DNA from: Sympetrum striolatum
Lineage: Eukaryota; Arthropoda; Insecta; Odonata; Libellulidae
Assembly: GCA_947579665.1 (NCBI GenBank)
Contig: CANPUZ010000057.1
Span: 1,178,001-1,242,000 of the forward strand
Direction: 5' to 3'
DNA length: 64,000 nt
Of the stretch, positions 21,363-34,726 are shown one piece after another (the first letter of the stretch is position 1; each line of letters opens with the position of its first letter). A program made the translations under genes and the position numbers. The notes below the pieces were generated by a model. The model was not told the DNA's origin. It made no database searches and worked only from the letters and a program-made list of their open reading frames with translations.

Positions 21363-21622
21363 ACTTTCTCCCTCTTCGTAGTACAGAGAAAGTATTGTAT
21401 TCGCTAAAAAATTCGGCCTCCAGATTTCGACGGAAATAGATGTTTTTGGGCCCATAGAGCTCGTTTACGCTATTTTCCCGAACATGTCTGTGTGTGTGTG
21501 TGTGTCTATCTGTCTGTGGTAAAGTAGTTAGTGGGCGCTATATCTTAAAAAGTAATTATCCGATTATTTCAAAAATTCATATTTAGTATTTTCATAACAA
21601 TTTCAAGAGTTCATTAGATTCC
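21363..21622 (+). mobile_element. B element copy 4, truncated and fused to satellite
   Basis: It starts normally (ACTTTCTCCCTCTTCGTAGT), but after ttcattagattc the sequence jumps straight into satellite units. The subrepeats, right end and module E are deleted. Confidence 0.7.
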
Positions 21623-23090
21623 CAGTTCGTTTAATAAATAATACCAGTTCGTTTAATTCGGAATACCAGTTCGTTTTATCCTTAAAATCAGTTGTTTTTA
21701 TACGGAATATTACTTCTTTTTATCCGGAATTCATTTGGTTTAATCCGGAACATCAATTTCTTTTATCCGGAATATCCGTTCGTTTAAACCAAATATCAGT
21801 TCGTTAAATCCGGACCAAGAGTTCCTTTCATACGGAATAACAGTTCTTTTATTCCGGAACATCTGTTTTAATTATCCGGAATATCAGTTCGTTTAAACCG
21901 AATATCAGTCCGTTTTATCGGGAACATCAGTTCGTTTTACCCGGAACAGCAGTTTTTTTTAAACCGGAAAACCAGTTCGTTTAATTCGGAATACCAGTTC
22001 GTTTTATCCTTGAAATCAATTGTTTTTACACAGAATATTATTTCGTTTAATCCGGAAAATCAATTCCTTTTATCCGGAATATCCGTTCGTTTAAACCAAA
22101 TATCAGTTCGTTAAATCTGGACCAACAGTTCCTTTCATCCGGAATTACAATTCATTATTCCGGAACATCTGTTTTAATTATCCGGAATATCAGTTCGGTT
22201 AAACCGAATATCTGCCGTTTTATCCGGAATTCAATCGGTTTACCCGGAATATCAGTCCGTTTTATCGGAAATATCAGTTCGTTTTATCCGGAATATAAGT
22301 TCGTTTTATCCGAAATAACTGTTAGTTTTATCCGGAATTCAGTTCGTTTTATCCGGAATATAAGTTCGTTTTATCAGGAATTCAGTTCGTTTTATCCGGA
22401 ATATCAGATAGTTTTATCCGGAATTCGGTTCGTTTTATCCGGAATATGAGTTCGTTTTATCCGGAATATAAGTTCGTTTTATCCGGAATATCTGTTAGTT
22501 TTATCTGGAATATAAGTTCGCTTTATCCGAAATATCTTTTAGTTTTATCCGGAATATATGTTAGTTTTATCCGGAATATAAGTTCGTTTTATCCGGAATA
22601 TAAGGTCGTTTTATCCGGAACATCTCTTAGTTATATCCGGAATTCAGTTCGTTTTATCCGGAATACGTGTTCGTTTTATCCGGAATATAAGTTCGTTTTA
22701 TCCGGAATATAAGTTCGTTTTATCCGGAATATAAGTTCGTTTTATCCGGAATATATGTTAGTTTTATCTGGAATTAAGTTCGTTTTATCCGGAATATAAG
22801 TTCGTTTTATCCTGAATATCTGTAAGTTTTATCCGGAATATAAATTCGTTTTATCCGGAATATAAGTTCGTTTTATATGAAATATCTGCAAGTTTTATCC
22901 GGAATTCAGTTTGCTTAATTCCTAATACATATTCGTTTTAACCGAATATCAGATCGTTTAATCCGGAACATCACTTATTTTGATCCGGAATATCAGTTCC
23001 TTTTATTCCGGAACATAAGTTCGTTTAATCTGGATCATCGCTTATTTTGATCCGTAAGATCAGTTCGTTTTATCCGTAACATCAGAATAA
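21623..23090 (+). repeat. Satellite S, array 3
   Basis: It begins within the diverged part of the array (cagttcgtttaataaataat), consistent with the deletion that removed the B end and E. The right end is identical in style to arrays 1 and 6 (ccgtaacatcagaataag) and leads into module X. Confidence 0.9.
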
Positions 23091-23103
23091 GAACATGGGA
23101 AAA

Positions 23104-23367
23104 AAGGAAGGGGAGGGGTGAAAAGAATACAATGTTGCTTCACGAGGGGGAGGGGAAAAGAGTCTTGAAGAGAGGGGATTGGCTGTTAGAAAACAAAACC
23201 TCGTTAGCTAAAGGAATGGAGTTAAAATTGGCGTACGTAAAACTCTTCTAACCGATCTAATTTGGTACCTTGTTTTGGTCCATGGCTTAGAATACGGGGG
23301 AGAAGTCGAAAAAAAGTCCTCCCCCTAGTGATGCAACATTGTATTCTTTCCACCCCTCCCCTTCCTT
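23104..23367. mobile_element. GA/TC foldback element, copy 2
   Basis: Same inverted arms as at 5041-5313. The centre is about 9 bp shorter near the left arm. Confidence 0.6.
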
Positions 23368-23861
23368 ACTGTGCTACAGCGAAAGGCCTAATATAAAAAC
23401 ACTAATAAAAATTAAATCACCGAACGAAATAAACAGAAACTTCGCTCCCCTAATTTAAATAATTAAAACTGAATTTGAAAACACACACAACAGGAAAATT
23501 CTAAATCTTACTAAAAATTAAAATTCGATAAAAACTTTATTAATTAAACAATTTCGATAAAATAAACACTAATATTGCTTATTTAAATCAGGGAATAATA
23601 ATTTCACTTTGCGCAGTATTTACACTTTTAAATTACCACGCAAACAGGATGCCATAAGTGCTTTAACACCGAAACCGGTCATCAGCTTCATTAAAATTTG
23701 TGGAATTCGTACATTCGCTTGTGTTTATTACTTTTGTAAATTTAAAATGAAGATCCACAAAATAACACTGGAGTTGATTTCTTTAAATATGGACAAAGTC
23801 ATGTGTAGGCCACATCAGATTTTTGCTTTCTCCATATTCGTAGTACAGAAAAAGTATTGTA
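23368..23861. other. AT-rich spacer of X with head-to-tail B/M junction, copy 2
   Basis: The right terminus (tggacaaagtcatgtg...cacatc), agatttttg and a new left terminus lie at about 23,786-23,855. Otherwise no feature. Confidence 0.5.
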
Positions 23862-24536
23862 CAGTAGAACCCCGGTAATCCGGACGAATTCAGGCACATA
23901 GGCGTCCGGATTAGCGGGGTTTCCGGATTAGCGAGGTTTTAAAAAAACAACTCAAAAAACACTTTTCTCAAAAATCATATTGTACAGATAATGCATGTAT
24001 ATATTACATAAAGTATTACAACATATAAAGTGAATGAATATTATCAGCGAGCAAAAAAGTCAGTTATTTTCTTTTGCGCGACCGTTCTTATTTTTAAATC
24101 AAGCCAATGCATGGTCATCCTCATTGGACGTCTATCAAAGGGAAGGATTGTTTTTTTACTCCTCTTCTCTCATAGCTTTTTAATGAACTTGATGTTTTGA
24201 GAAGTGATAACCTGCTGCAACTGAAAATATATTGTCTTTCGAAATTGTTTAGTCTCGCACATATTAAGCTTTCCTCTAATGGAAAAATGCTGTCTCCGAA
24301 AAGTATCACAGTTTAGATGTGTTATCACAATAAACGAAATACTTCGCTCTCCATCACATCATTGCAGCCAATGGAGAAATTTTTCAAATAGTCTGTCCAC
24401 CTCTCGTTTCTTGTTACTAATATGCGTGTTTATATGTTCACAAGAAGGAGTTGCGGGTTTGCATAACTCCCAATGGACCGTCCGGATTATCGAGGGTTCC
24501 GGATTAGCGAGTGTCCGGATTACATGGGTTCTACTG
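23862..24536. mobile_element. pogo/Tigger-like element, copy 2
   Basis: The ends are CAGTAGAACCCC and ...GGGTTCTACTG, with TA on each side (23860-23861, 24537-24538). It has the same internal organisation as copy 1, so it was duplicated with its surroundings and not inserted independently. Confidence 0.88.
24121..24415 (-). pseudogene. pogo transposase tail remnant, copy 2
   Basis: The frame is shifted relative to copy 1: the QLQQ...ITSQNI stretch is interrupted and the basic KKQSFPLIDVQ end remains. This agrees with neutral decay and argues against a working small protein. Confidence 0.4.
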
Positions 24537-25020
24537 TATTTGACCGTTTACTCATTTCCTGGAGACTATTTCTGGGAACTTCGATTTTTATATTTAATTA
24601 GATGTAACGTTGGTAATTTATTAAGGATCCATTATTTTCTGTGTATCCAAGCAGAACACTTCGCTGATCTACGAATAATGTTTTCACAAGTCACTTGTGG
24701 TGTGCCCTGAAGGCAACCTGCACTTATTCTTCGGATTTACTAATTCGCCCATTTTATTCAATTGTTTTAAGTACTTCTCAATGGATAAATCACTAACTCT
24801 GAATTCCATCTTTCGTATATACTACTCCCACAAAGAAAAACAGGGAAAAAGTATCATAATCGTGCTGTGTTTTCCATTTACTCCATATGAGAGTATGGTT
24901 TCAAAGGGCGAGCTTCAGTGCTGCCATCTGGTGGCTGCGGACATTAAGGGCGTCAGCCGATTGTACAGCCAGCATAGGGGAGCTTCAGGGGCGTGGTGTA
25001 CGTATAGTAGAGATCAGCTA
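24537..25020. other. Module X tail with a deletion
   Basis: Compared with copies 1 and 3, about 120-130 bp are missing after cttcgatttttat, including the whole mariner-like hairpin. The rest is nearly identical and includes the CTCF-like site. Confidence 0.5.
24920..24934 (-). promoter_or_regulatory. CTCF-consensus match, copy 2
   Basis: Same 15-base perfect match as at 7030-7044, kept in the duplicate. Confidence 0.35.
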
Positions 25021-25167
25021 CGGTTAAGCGTTCCGTCACGTCTTCCGGGCGCCTCATGCGCCTGGGCCATGAGGAGTTTCCGGCTTGAGTTAGTTCATCC
25101 ACCGGATGGCTATCCGTAGGATACGCCAGAGTTATCATTCATTTCTTTATCTCAAAGATGCATTATA
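25021..25167. repeat. Module D of the 15.6-kb type joined to X
   Basis: The sequence matches the 15,606 copy (cttccgggcgcc, gcgcctgggcc, cattataact) and not the D copies that follow X at 7.1 and 43.0 kb. This marks a recombination join near ggttaagcg. Confidence 0.65.
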
Positions 25168-25825
25168 ACTTTCTCCCTGTACGTAGTATAGAGAAAGTAT
25201 TGTATTCGCAAAAGAATCGGACCTCCAGATTTCGACGGACATATATGTTTCGGGGCCCATAGAGTTCGTTTTCGCTATTTTCCCGAACATGTCTGTCTGT
25301 TGTAAAGTAGTTTTTGAGCGCTCTATCTTAAAAAGTAATTATCCGATCATTTCCAAAATTCATATTTAGTATTTTTATAGCAATGCCAAGAGTTGAGTAG
25401 GTTTTTATGAATACTGCTTTACCGGAAGTTGCGGTTTATCCGGAACAAAACATTGTTTCTAAACTATCTCTGTCAGAATGCAATGTAGGTAAATACAATT
25501 ATTACAAAAGTTATAGATAATGTATTTTACTTCAACTTTTGTATGAAACATTTTTTCGTAACACTGATTGTTTAGGAGTTATTCTTGAATAATGGTTAAC
25601 CGGAAGTTGTTGTTTATCCAGAAATGAAGTTTTTCATACATATCTCTGTCAGAATGCAATATAGGTTAATACATTTACATACAAAAGTTATAGATAATGT
25701 ATTTTACTACAACTTTTGTAATTATCATTTTCCTGTAACACTCATTGTTTTGGAGTTATTTATATAATAACAGCATAGGCTTTTTTTTTCAATAAATACG
25801 GAGAAAGTCATGTGTTGGCCACATC
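25168..25825 (+). mobile_element. B element copy 5
   Basis: A full-length copy closest to copy 3 (ctttctccctgtacgtagta, agttgagtaggttt). The right end ggccacatc is intact. Confidence 0.65.
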
Positions 25826-26397
25826 AGATTTTTTGTATTATATTAATATACATTACAAATATTCTCATCAAGGTAGATCTTTTCTTTGCATACTGTTTCT
25901 GCTTTGATTGCAATGCATGTTTAGTATTATATGGACTTAAAATCTTGGTATGTTTTTTCCCGATTTTTTCAACCGTTATCATTTTTAAAACTGCTAATTC
26001 TCTCTACCAATCATATATATAATTCTGGTTGTTTGCTCAGTTGCTCTTTGTTTCATTAAAATGCATAAAAACCACATCTCATGTAATTAAGAGAAACCAA
26101 ACCTTAACAAAAAATTGTTTAAGTAGAACGTGATAACGGAAAAAGTTGTTCGTGCAGACCAATTTAAGTGTCTTTTCTAAAATTGTTTTTATTTCTCACG
26201 TTACGAAGAACTTGTAGCAATAGGAATCGAGATAAGTGTTGACATTTTAATTTACAATTAATTTTTTATCAATATCTGAAGTTGGACTTGAGTAATTGCT
26301 TTTTATTTACAAGGCGGAATTCGCGATGTGGGAGCAGCGAATGAGATGTAATGGAATTACATTCGTTGTAATATTTTGGATCTTATTTACCATGGAA
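25826..26397. repeat. Module E
   Basis: Nearly identical to 16,418-16,989. The 70-codon frame at 25,810 is AT-rich and incidental. Confidence 0.55.
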
Positions 26398-27552
26398 CAT
26401 CAGCTCGTTGTATCCGGAACAGCAGTACTTTAAAACCGGAAAACCAGTTCGTTTAATCCGGAATACCAGTTCGTTTTATCCTTAAAATCAGTTGTTTTTA
26501 TACGGAATATTACTTCGTTTTATCCGGAATTTATTTAGTTTAATCTTGAACATGAATTCCTTTTATCCGGAATACCCGTTCGTTTAAACCAAATATTAGT
26601 TCGTTAAATCCGGACCAACAGTTCCTTCATCCGGAATAACAGTTCGTTTATTCCGGAACATGTTTTAATTATCCGGAATATTAGTTCGTTTAAACCGAAT
26701 ATCTGCCGTTTTATCCGGAATTCAGTTCGTTTTATCCGTAACATCAATTCCTTTTAAACGGAATATCAGTTCGTTTAAACCGATCATCGGTTCGTAAAAT
26801 CCGGAACATCAGTTCGTTTTATCCGGAATATCTGTTAGTTTTATCCGAAATTCAGTTCGTTTTATCCGGAATATCTGTAAGTTTTATCCGGAATTCAGTT
26901 CGTTTTATCCGGAATATGAGTTCGTTTTATCCGGAATAAAAGTTCGTTTTATCTGGCATATGAGTTCGTTTTATCCGGAATATAAGTTCGTTTTATCCGG
27001 AATATGAGTTAGTTTTATCCGGAATAAAAGTTCGTTTTATCTGGCATATGCGTTCGTTTTATCCGGAATATAAGTTCGTTTTATCCGGAATATCTGTTTT
27101 TTTATCCGGAATATAAGTTCGTCTAATCCGGAATATCTGTTAGTTTTATCCGGAATTCAGTTCGTTTTATCCGGAATATGAGTTCGTTTTATCCGGAATA
27201 AAAGTTCATTTTATTTGGCATACGAGTTCGTTTTATCTGGCATATGAGTTCGTTTTATCCGGAATATAAGTTCGTTTTATCCGGAATATCTGTTTTATTT
27301 TTCCGGAATTCAGTTTTTTTAATACGGAATATAAGTTCGTTTTATCCGGAATATAAGTTCGTCTTATCCGGAATATCTGTTAGTTTTATCCGGAATTCAG
27401 TTTTTCTTTATACGGAATATAAGTTCGTTTTATCCGGAATATAAGCTCGTTTTATCCGGAATATGTGTTCGTTTTATCTGGAATATGAGTTCGTTTTATC
27501 CGGAATATAAGTTCGTTTTCTCCGGAATATGAGTTCGTTTTATACGGAATAG
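26398..27552 (+). repeat. Satellite S, array 4 (shortest, ~1.15 kb)
   Basis: Same unit and orientation. It contains the ctggcatatg variant in several units, shared with arrays 2 and 5. It ends in agacggaata before module Y. Confidence 0.9.
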
Positions 27553-27568
27553 ACGGAATACTATTCCG

Positions 27569-28252
27569 TGATCGCAGTATCAGAACGGCCTTTTTAACAT
27601 AGAGGCCGCATTATATCGGTTTAGATTTAGATATATATCCCGCGAGCCGACAGAGGCGTTTGGCAGAGGGTGTAATACACCGCCATTATTCATTCAATCC
27701 CTATTAGCATCTCTAATAGCCTGGGGAAAAAGCGGCCAATAGGAATTATCCGTCCTTGCGATTACTTCCCTATAACGCTTCGTAAATGCCTCTCGGAGAT
27801 CTCTCCTTACTGGCTCTAGCATTTCACTTACTTCGTCTATAAATTCTGAACGAATGAACTTTTCGAAAAGTTTTCGACGATATTGTTGTCATCTGTAGTG
27901 AATTCCAACTGAGGGACTCTTATCATTGCCGTAACGCCGCTATCAAACCTGAAATCCCCGCCCAACGAATCTACGCTGGACCATCTCTAAATCTGAGACT
28001 AAACCTACTTCCTCCCAAACTGCACAGCTGTATTCTAGACTCGGACGAATAAGAGAAGCCATTTCTTTGACTCTCGATGAGCATCCTCTCAACGTAGTAA
28101 ATATTTGAATTCCATTAGATTTTCCTATCGCATCACGAATATGTTCTTAGAAAGATAAGTTACTGCTAAACGTGACTCCTAGGTATTTGTTTTTGTGCAC
28201 TAACTCTAATGGATGCCCTGAGATTTGATACTGCGCGGGAATTATATTTGTG
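27569..28252 (-). pseudogene. 3' LINE fragment, antisense (module Y, copy 3)
   Basis: Almost identical to copies 2 and 4, including the frameshift after the VQRRF segment and the decayed 3' hairpin. Confidence 0.75.
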
Positions 28253-28286
28253 ATTCATATCTGCCAACATATTGGCAGATATGAAT
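28253..28286. repeat. 15-bp palindrome (copy 3)
   Basis: Perfect arms with loop CATA. Confidence 0.85.
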
Positions 28287-29246
28287 AAACGATATATTTT
28301 GGAACGACTTGATTTTATTAACTGCAAAGTTCGAAGTCGCTATCATACCGGAAAGTACCTAGAATTGGTATCCGTTATCCACATAAGAAATGCATTGAGG
28401 AATATAAATGACTCGCTGGGATCGAACCAAGGACCAACAGCAATACATTAAACAGCGTACATAAAATATATTCATGATCTTTATCCACATGCCGAGTTTT
28501 ACGTCCCCATCTTATCGGAAAGTGATTAAAAAGAATCTTAAAATTCGCTACAATGCATTTGAAATGTAAATATATTTGCCTTGGCATAGCGTCAAACCAC
28601 GGTTGTCTTAAAAATCGTAGCGATTTCTAATTTTTGTAGACGCCTGGTGTTGAACCCAGAATCTATTTGCAGATTCGAATAGACATAATAGCATGATTAG
28701 GACTTGATCTTAATTAATGTAAAGTTTGAAGTCCATATCATACGGGGAAGGTCCATAATTAAAACTGCGTTACCCCAATCTGAAATGCATATGGCAATGT
28801 AAATGGCTTTCTGGGATCGAACCAAGGACGATCAAGGAAACCTATTAAAATGTATTTATGTATTTTAATTACATTCCAAGTTTAAAGTTTCTATATTATC
28901 GGGAAAGGGTTCAAAAATATTCTTGAACATCGTAACAGTTATTTAATTTAGAGACCCGTGGTGTCGAACACAGGACATACTGGCAGCTGTTAATCCACAG
29001 AATGACTTGTTACGACTTGATCTTATTTAATACAAAGTTGGAAGTCAATATCATGCCGGGAAGTACCTAAAATTTGTTTCCATAATCTCCATAAGAAATG
29101 CTTTGAGGAACGTAAATGGCTCTCTGAAATCGAACCATGGACAATCAGCGGAACGTTCGACCACGCACAAAAAAGAGATTCTTGATCTCTATCTACATGC
29201 CGTGTTTCAAGGATCCATCTTATCGGGAAGTCATTTAAAAAAATCT
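28287..29246. repeat. Module A up to M2
   Basis: Ends with the left AAAAATCT duplication (29239-29246). Unit order is the same as at 19,105. Confidence 0.7.
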
Positions 29247-30274
29247 GATGTGGCCAGCACATGACTTTCTCCATATATATATAAGATGTGAATATTTATC
29301 TACCGCAGTAATTTCAAACTCTATATTCCATCTAAACTTGGAATACGAGTGATTAATATATATATATATTATTATCTTTGACGTAATAAACATTATAAAT
29401 AATGTTTTTCGGGACATGTTCGATGAAAAACGATTAATTTGGCCTTTCGCCCATAGAGCCCAGAGCACACACGAAGTACATAATCAGCAACTTCCGGTTT
29501 ATCAGTATTTCATGAATAACTCCTAAAAAATCAGTGATACAAAAATGTATTTCATCCAAAAGTTATAGTAAATAACATTTTCTAAAACTTTTAAAAATTA
29601 TAGTATATACCTAAGTATCATATTTATGGAGATATTTTGAAAAAGGGAAATGAGCTTTGAAGAATGAAGCTCGACTTCCGGTTAACCGATTTACTCCAAA
29701 AACTAATCAACTCTAAAGAAACTAACCAATATACTATATATGAAATTTGGTGTTGATACAACGAACGGTTTTTATGTTAGAGCGCCAACAAAGTACATAA
29801 CAGCTACTTCTGTTTTATCGGTATTTCACGAATAACTCCTAATTAACCGGTGATAAAAAATGTGTTAAATACAAAAATTATAGTAAAAGAATTATCTAAA
29901 ACTTTTATATGCAACACAATACTCGTATATATCATATTTATGGAGATATTTTGAAAACCGGAAATGAGCTTTAATGAATGAAGCTCGACTTCCGGTAAAC
30001 TGATTTACTCCAAAAACTAAACAACTCTGACAGCACACACCACAGTACTATATACGAAGTTTGGTTTTGATACGACCAATAGTTTTCACGTTAGAGCGCC
30101 CACAAACACACACACACATACAGACACACACACACACACATACACACAGACATCATTCCGAAAATGGTCAAAACGTGTTCTAGGGACCCGAAAACATGTA
30201 TTTCCGTTGAAATCTCGAAGTCCAATTTTTTCATGAAAACAATAATTTCTCTATACTTCGTATATGGAGAAAGT
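29247..30274 (-). mobile_element. M element copy 2 (1,028 bp)
   Basis: Right target duplication AAAAATCT at 30275-30282. The CA microsatellite is shorter than in M1. Same insertion point as M1 and M3, so one insertion event was followed by module amplification. Confidence 0.8.
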
Positions 30275-30536
30275 AAAAATCTTAAACATCGCAATCTAAT
30301 TTAAACGGGAGAATATTTGCCCTGGTCTAGCTTCGAACCAAGGATAATCTTCAATGATGTCTTAATAATTTTCGTAGGATACGGACGGCCTCCAGCGATA
30401 AATCGCATTTTAACTCCCTACTTCACTGGGAAGTACCTCAAAAAATTTTTGAAAATCCCCACCCATCGCTATCCGTAGGTTACGCCAGAGTTATCCTTCA
30501 CTTCTTTAGCTTAAAGAAGCATTATTACTTTCTCCC
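30275..30536. repeat. Module A remainder plus truncated D
   Basis: As at 21,112-21,362: D keeps only its last ~60 bp, starting catcgctatcc. Confidence 0.6.
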
Positions 30537-31185
30537 TCTTCGTAGTACAGAGAAAGTATTGTATTCGCAAAAAAATTCGGCCTCCAGATTTCGACGGAAA
30601 TAGATGTTTTGGGGCCCATAGAGCTCGTTTACGCTATTTTCCCGAACATGTCTGTCTGTAGTAAAATAGTTTGTGGGCGCTATATCTTAAAAAGTAATTA
30701 TCCGATCATTTCAAAAATTCATATTTAGTATTTTCATAACAATTTCAAGAGTTCGTTAGATTCCTATGAATATCGCTTAACCGGAAGTTGCGGTTTATCC
30801 GGAACAAAATTTTGTTTCTTAAATATCTCTGTCAGAATGCAATTTAGGTATGTACAATTATTTACAAAAGTTATAGATAATACACTTTACTTCAACTTTT
30901 GGATGAAACATTTCTTCGTAACACCGATTTTTAGGAGTTATTCTTCAATAATGGTTAACCGGAAATTGTTGTTTATCCAGAAATGTAGGTTTTTCATACA
31001 TATCTCTGTCAGAATGCAATATTGGTATATACAATTATGTACAAAAGTTATCGATAATGTATTTTACTACAACTTTTGTATGAAACATTTTTCTGTATCA
31101 CTCATTCTTTTGGAGTTATTTATATATTACCGGCATAGGCTTCTGTTTTCAATAAATATGGAGAAAGTCACGTGTTGGACACATT
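30537..31185 (+). mobile_element. B element copy 6
   Basis: Full length with two subrepeats. The right end is slightly changed (ttggacacatt in place of ttggccacatc). The 116-codon frame across it is not conserved in structure in other copies. Confidence 0.65.
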
Positions 31186-31759
31186 AGATTTTTTTGTATT
31201 ATATTAATATAAATTACAAATATTCTCATCAAGGTAGATCTTTTCTTTGAATACTGTTTCTGGTTTCTTTGCAATGTATATTTTGTATTATATGGACTTA
31301 AAAACTTGGTATGTTTTTTTCCCGAATTTTTCTCCCGTTATCATTTTTAAAACTGTTGATTCTCTCTACCAATCTTATACATAATTCTGGTTGTTTCCTC
31401 AGTTGCTGCTTGTATCTTTAACATGCATAACAACAACATATTATGTTATTAAGAGAAACCAAACCATAACAGAAAATTGTTTAATTAGAACGTGACCACG
31501 GAAAAAGTTGTTCGTGCAGACCAATTTAAGTGTCTTTTCTAAAATTGTTTTTATTTCTCACGTTACGAAGAACTTGTAGCAATAGGAATCGAGATAAATG
31601 TTGACATTTTAATTTACAATTAATTTTTAATCAATATCTGAAGTTGGACTTAAGTAATTGCTTTTTATTTACGAGGGCGGAATTCGAGATGTGGAAGCAG
31701 CGAATTAGATGTAAGGAAATTGCATTCGTTGTATAATTTTGGATCTTATTTACCATGTA
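31186..31759. repeat. Module E
   Basis: Ends in ttaccatgtaatatcag, one base different from the usual accatgg boundary. Confidence 0.55.
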
Positions 31760-34702
31760 ATATCAGTTCGTTTTATCCGGAACAGCAGTACTTTTAAACC
31801 GGAAAACCAGTTAGTTTAATTCGGAACATCTGTTTTAATTATCCGGTATATCAGTTAGTTAAAACCGAATATCAGTTCGTTTTATCCGGATTTCAGTTCG
31901 TTTTATCCGTAACATCAGTTCTTTTTATCCGAAATACCAGTCCTTTTCGTCCGGAATATTAGTTCGCTTTATCCGGAATACAGTTCGTTTAATAAATAAT
32001 ACCAGTTCGTTTAATTCGGAATACCAGTTCGTTTTATCCATAAAATCAGTTGTTTTTATACGGAATATTACTTCTTTTTATCCGGAATTTATTTGGTTTA
32101 GTCTGGAACATCAATTCCTTTTATCCGGAATATCCGTTCGTTTAAACCAAATATCAATTCGTTAAATCCGGACCATGAGTTCCTTTCATACGGAATAATA
32201 GTTCTTTTATTCCGGAACAGCTGTTTTAATTATCCGGAATATCAGTTCGTTTAAACCGAATATCAGTCCGTTTTATCGGGAACATCAGTTCGTTTTACCC
32301 GGAACAGCAGTTTTTTTAAACTGGAAAACCAGTTCGTTTAATTCGGAATACCAGTTCGTTTTATCCTTGAAATCAATTGTTTTTAGACGGAATATTATTT
32401 CGTTTAATCCGGAAAGTCCATTCCTTTTATCCGGAATATCCGTTCGTTTAAACCAAATATCATTTCGTTAAATCCGGACCAACAGTTCCTTTCATCCGGA
32501 ATTACAATTCTTTTATTCCTGAACATCTGTTTTAATTATCCGGAATATCATTTCGTTTAAACCGAATATCTGCCGTTTTATCCGGAATTCAGTTCGGTTT
32601 ATCCGGAATATCAGTCCGTTTTATCGGAAATATCAGTTCGTTTTATCCGGAATATCAGTTTTTTTTATCCGGAATATAAGTTCGTCTTATCCGACATATC
32701 TGTTAGTTTTATCCGGAATTCAGTTCGTTCTATCCGGAATATGAGTTCGTTTTATCCAGAATATCTGTTAGTTTTATCCGGAATTCAGTTCGTTTTATCT
32801 TGCATATGAGTTCGTTTTACCTGGAATATGAGTTAGTTTTATCCAGAATATAAGATCGTTTTATCCGGAATATCTGTTAGTTTTATCCGAAATTCAGTTC
32901 GTTTTATCCGGAATATCTGTTAGTTTTATCCGGAATTCAGTTCGTTTTATCCGGAATATGGGTTCGTTTTATCCGGAATAAAATTTCGTTTTATCTGGCA
33001 TATGAGTTCGTTTTATCCGGAATATAAGTTCGTTTTATCCGGAATATGAGTTAGTTTTATCCGGAATAAAAGTTTGTTTTATCTGGCATATGAGGTAGTT
33101 TTATCCGGAATATAAGTTCGTTTTATCCGGAATATCTGTTTTTTTATCCGGAATATAAGTTCGTCTTATCCGGAATATCTGTTAGATTTATCCGGAATTC
33201 ATTTTGTCTTATCCGGAATATGAATTCATTTTATCCAGAATATAAGTTCGTTTAATCCGGAATATCTGTTAGTTTTATCCGGAATTCAGTTCGTTTTATC
33301 CGGAATATGAGTTCGTTTTATCCGGAATATCTGTTAGTTTTATCCGAAATTCAGTTCGTTTTATTCGGAATATCTGTTAGTTTTATCCGTAATTCAGTTC
33401 GTTTTATCCGGAATATGAGTTCGTTTTATCCGGAATAAAAGTTCGTTTTATCTGGCATATGAGTTCGTTTTATCCGGAATATGAATTAGTTTTATCCGGA
33501 ATAAAAGTTCGTTTTATCTGGCATATGAGTTCGTTTTATCCGGAATATAAGTTCGTTTTATCCGGAATATCTGTTTTTTTTATCCGGAATATAAGTTCGT
33601 CTTATCCGACATATCTGTTAGTTTTATCCGATATTCAGTTCGTTTTATCCGGAATATGAGTTCGTTTTATCCGGAATATCTGTTAGTTTTATCCGGAATT
33701 CAGTTCGTTTTATCTTGCATATGAGTTCGTTTTACCTGGAATATGAGTTAGTTTTATCCGGAATAAAAGTTCGTTTTATCTGGCATATGAGTTCGTTTTA
33801 TCCGGAATATAAGTTCGTCTTATCCGGAATATCTGTTAGTTTTATCCGGAATTTAGTTCCTTTTATACGGAATATGAGTTCGTTTCATCCGGAATATAAA
33901 TTTTTTTATCCGGAATATCTGTTAGTTTTATCCGGAATTCAGTTCGTTTTATACGGAATTTGAGTTCGTTTTATCCGTAATATAAGTACCTTTTATCCGG
34001 AATATCTGATAGTTTTATCCGGAATTCAGTTCGTTTTATCCGGAATATAAGTTCGTTTTATCCGGAATATAAGTTCGTTTTATACGGAATATCTGTTATT
34101 TTTATCCGGAATATATTAGTTTTATCCGGAATTAAGTTCGTTTTATCCGGAATATGATTTCGTTTAATCTGGAATATAGGTTCGTTTTAACCGGAATATA
34201 AGTTCGTTTTATCCGGAATATCTGTTAGTTTCATCCGGAATATATGTTAGTATTATCTGGAATTAAATTCGTTTTATCCGGAATATGATTTCGTTCTATC
34301 CGGAATATGAGTTTGTTTTATCCGGAATATCTGTAAGTTTTATCCGGAATATAAGTTCGTTTTATCCGGAATATCTGTTAGTTTTATCTGGAGTTCAGTT
34401 CGTTTTATCCGGAATATAATTTCGTTTTATCCGGAATATTAGTTAGTTTTATCCTGAATTTAAGTTCGTTTTATATTGAATATCAGTGCATTTTATCCGT
34501 AGCATCGGTTCTTTTTATCAGGAATATCATTTCGATTTATCCGGAATTCATTTCGTTTTATCCGGAATATCTGTTTGTTTTATCTGGAATATAAGTTCGT
34601 TTTATCCGGAATATAAGTTCGTTTTATCGGGAATATAAGCTCGTTTTATCCGGAATATGAGTTCGTTTTATCCGGAATATGAGTTCGTTTTATCCGGAAT
34701 AG
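31760..34702 (+). repeat. Satellite S, array 5 (~2.9 kb)
   Basis: It has a diverged left part like arrays 1, 3 and 6 and a right part like arrays 2 and 4, so it spans both subtypes. Within it a segment around 32,660-33,130 recurs around 33,550-33,830, showing internal block duplication. Confidence 0.92.
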
Positions 34703-34726
34703 ACGGAATAGCGCTCTAGCATAGCC

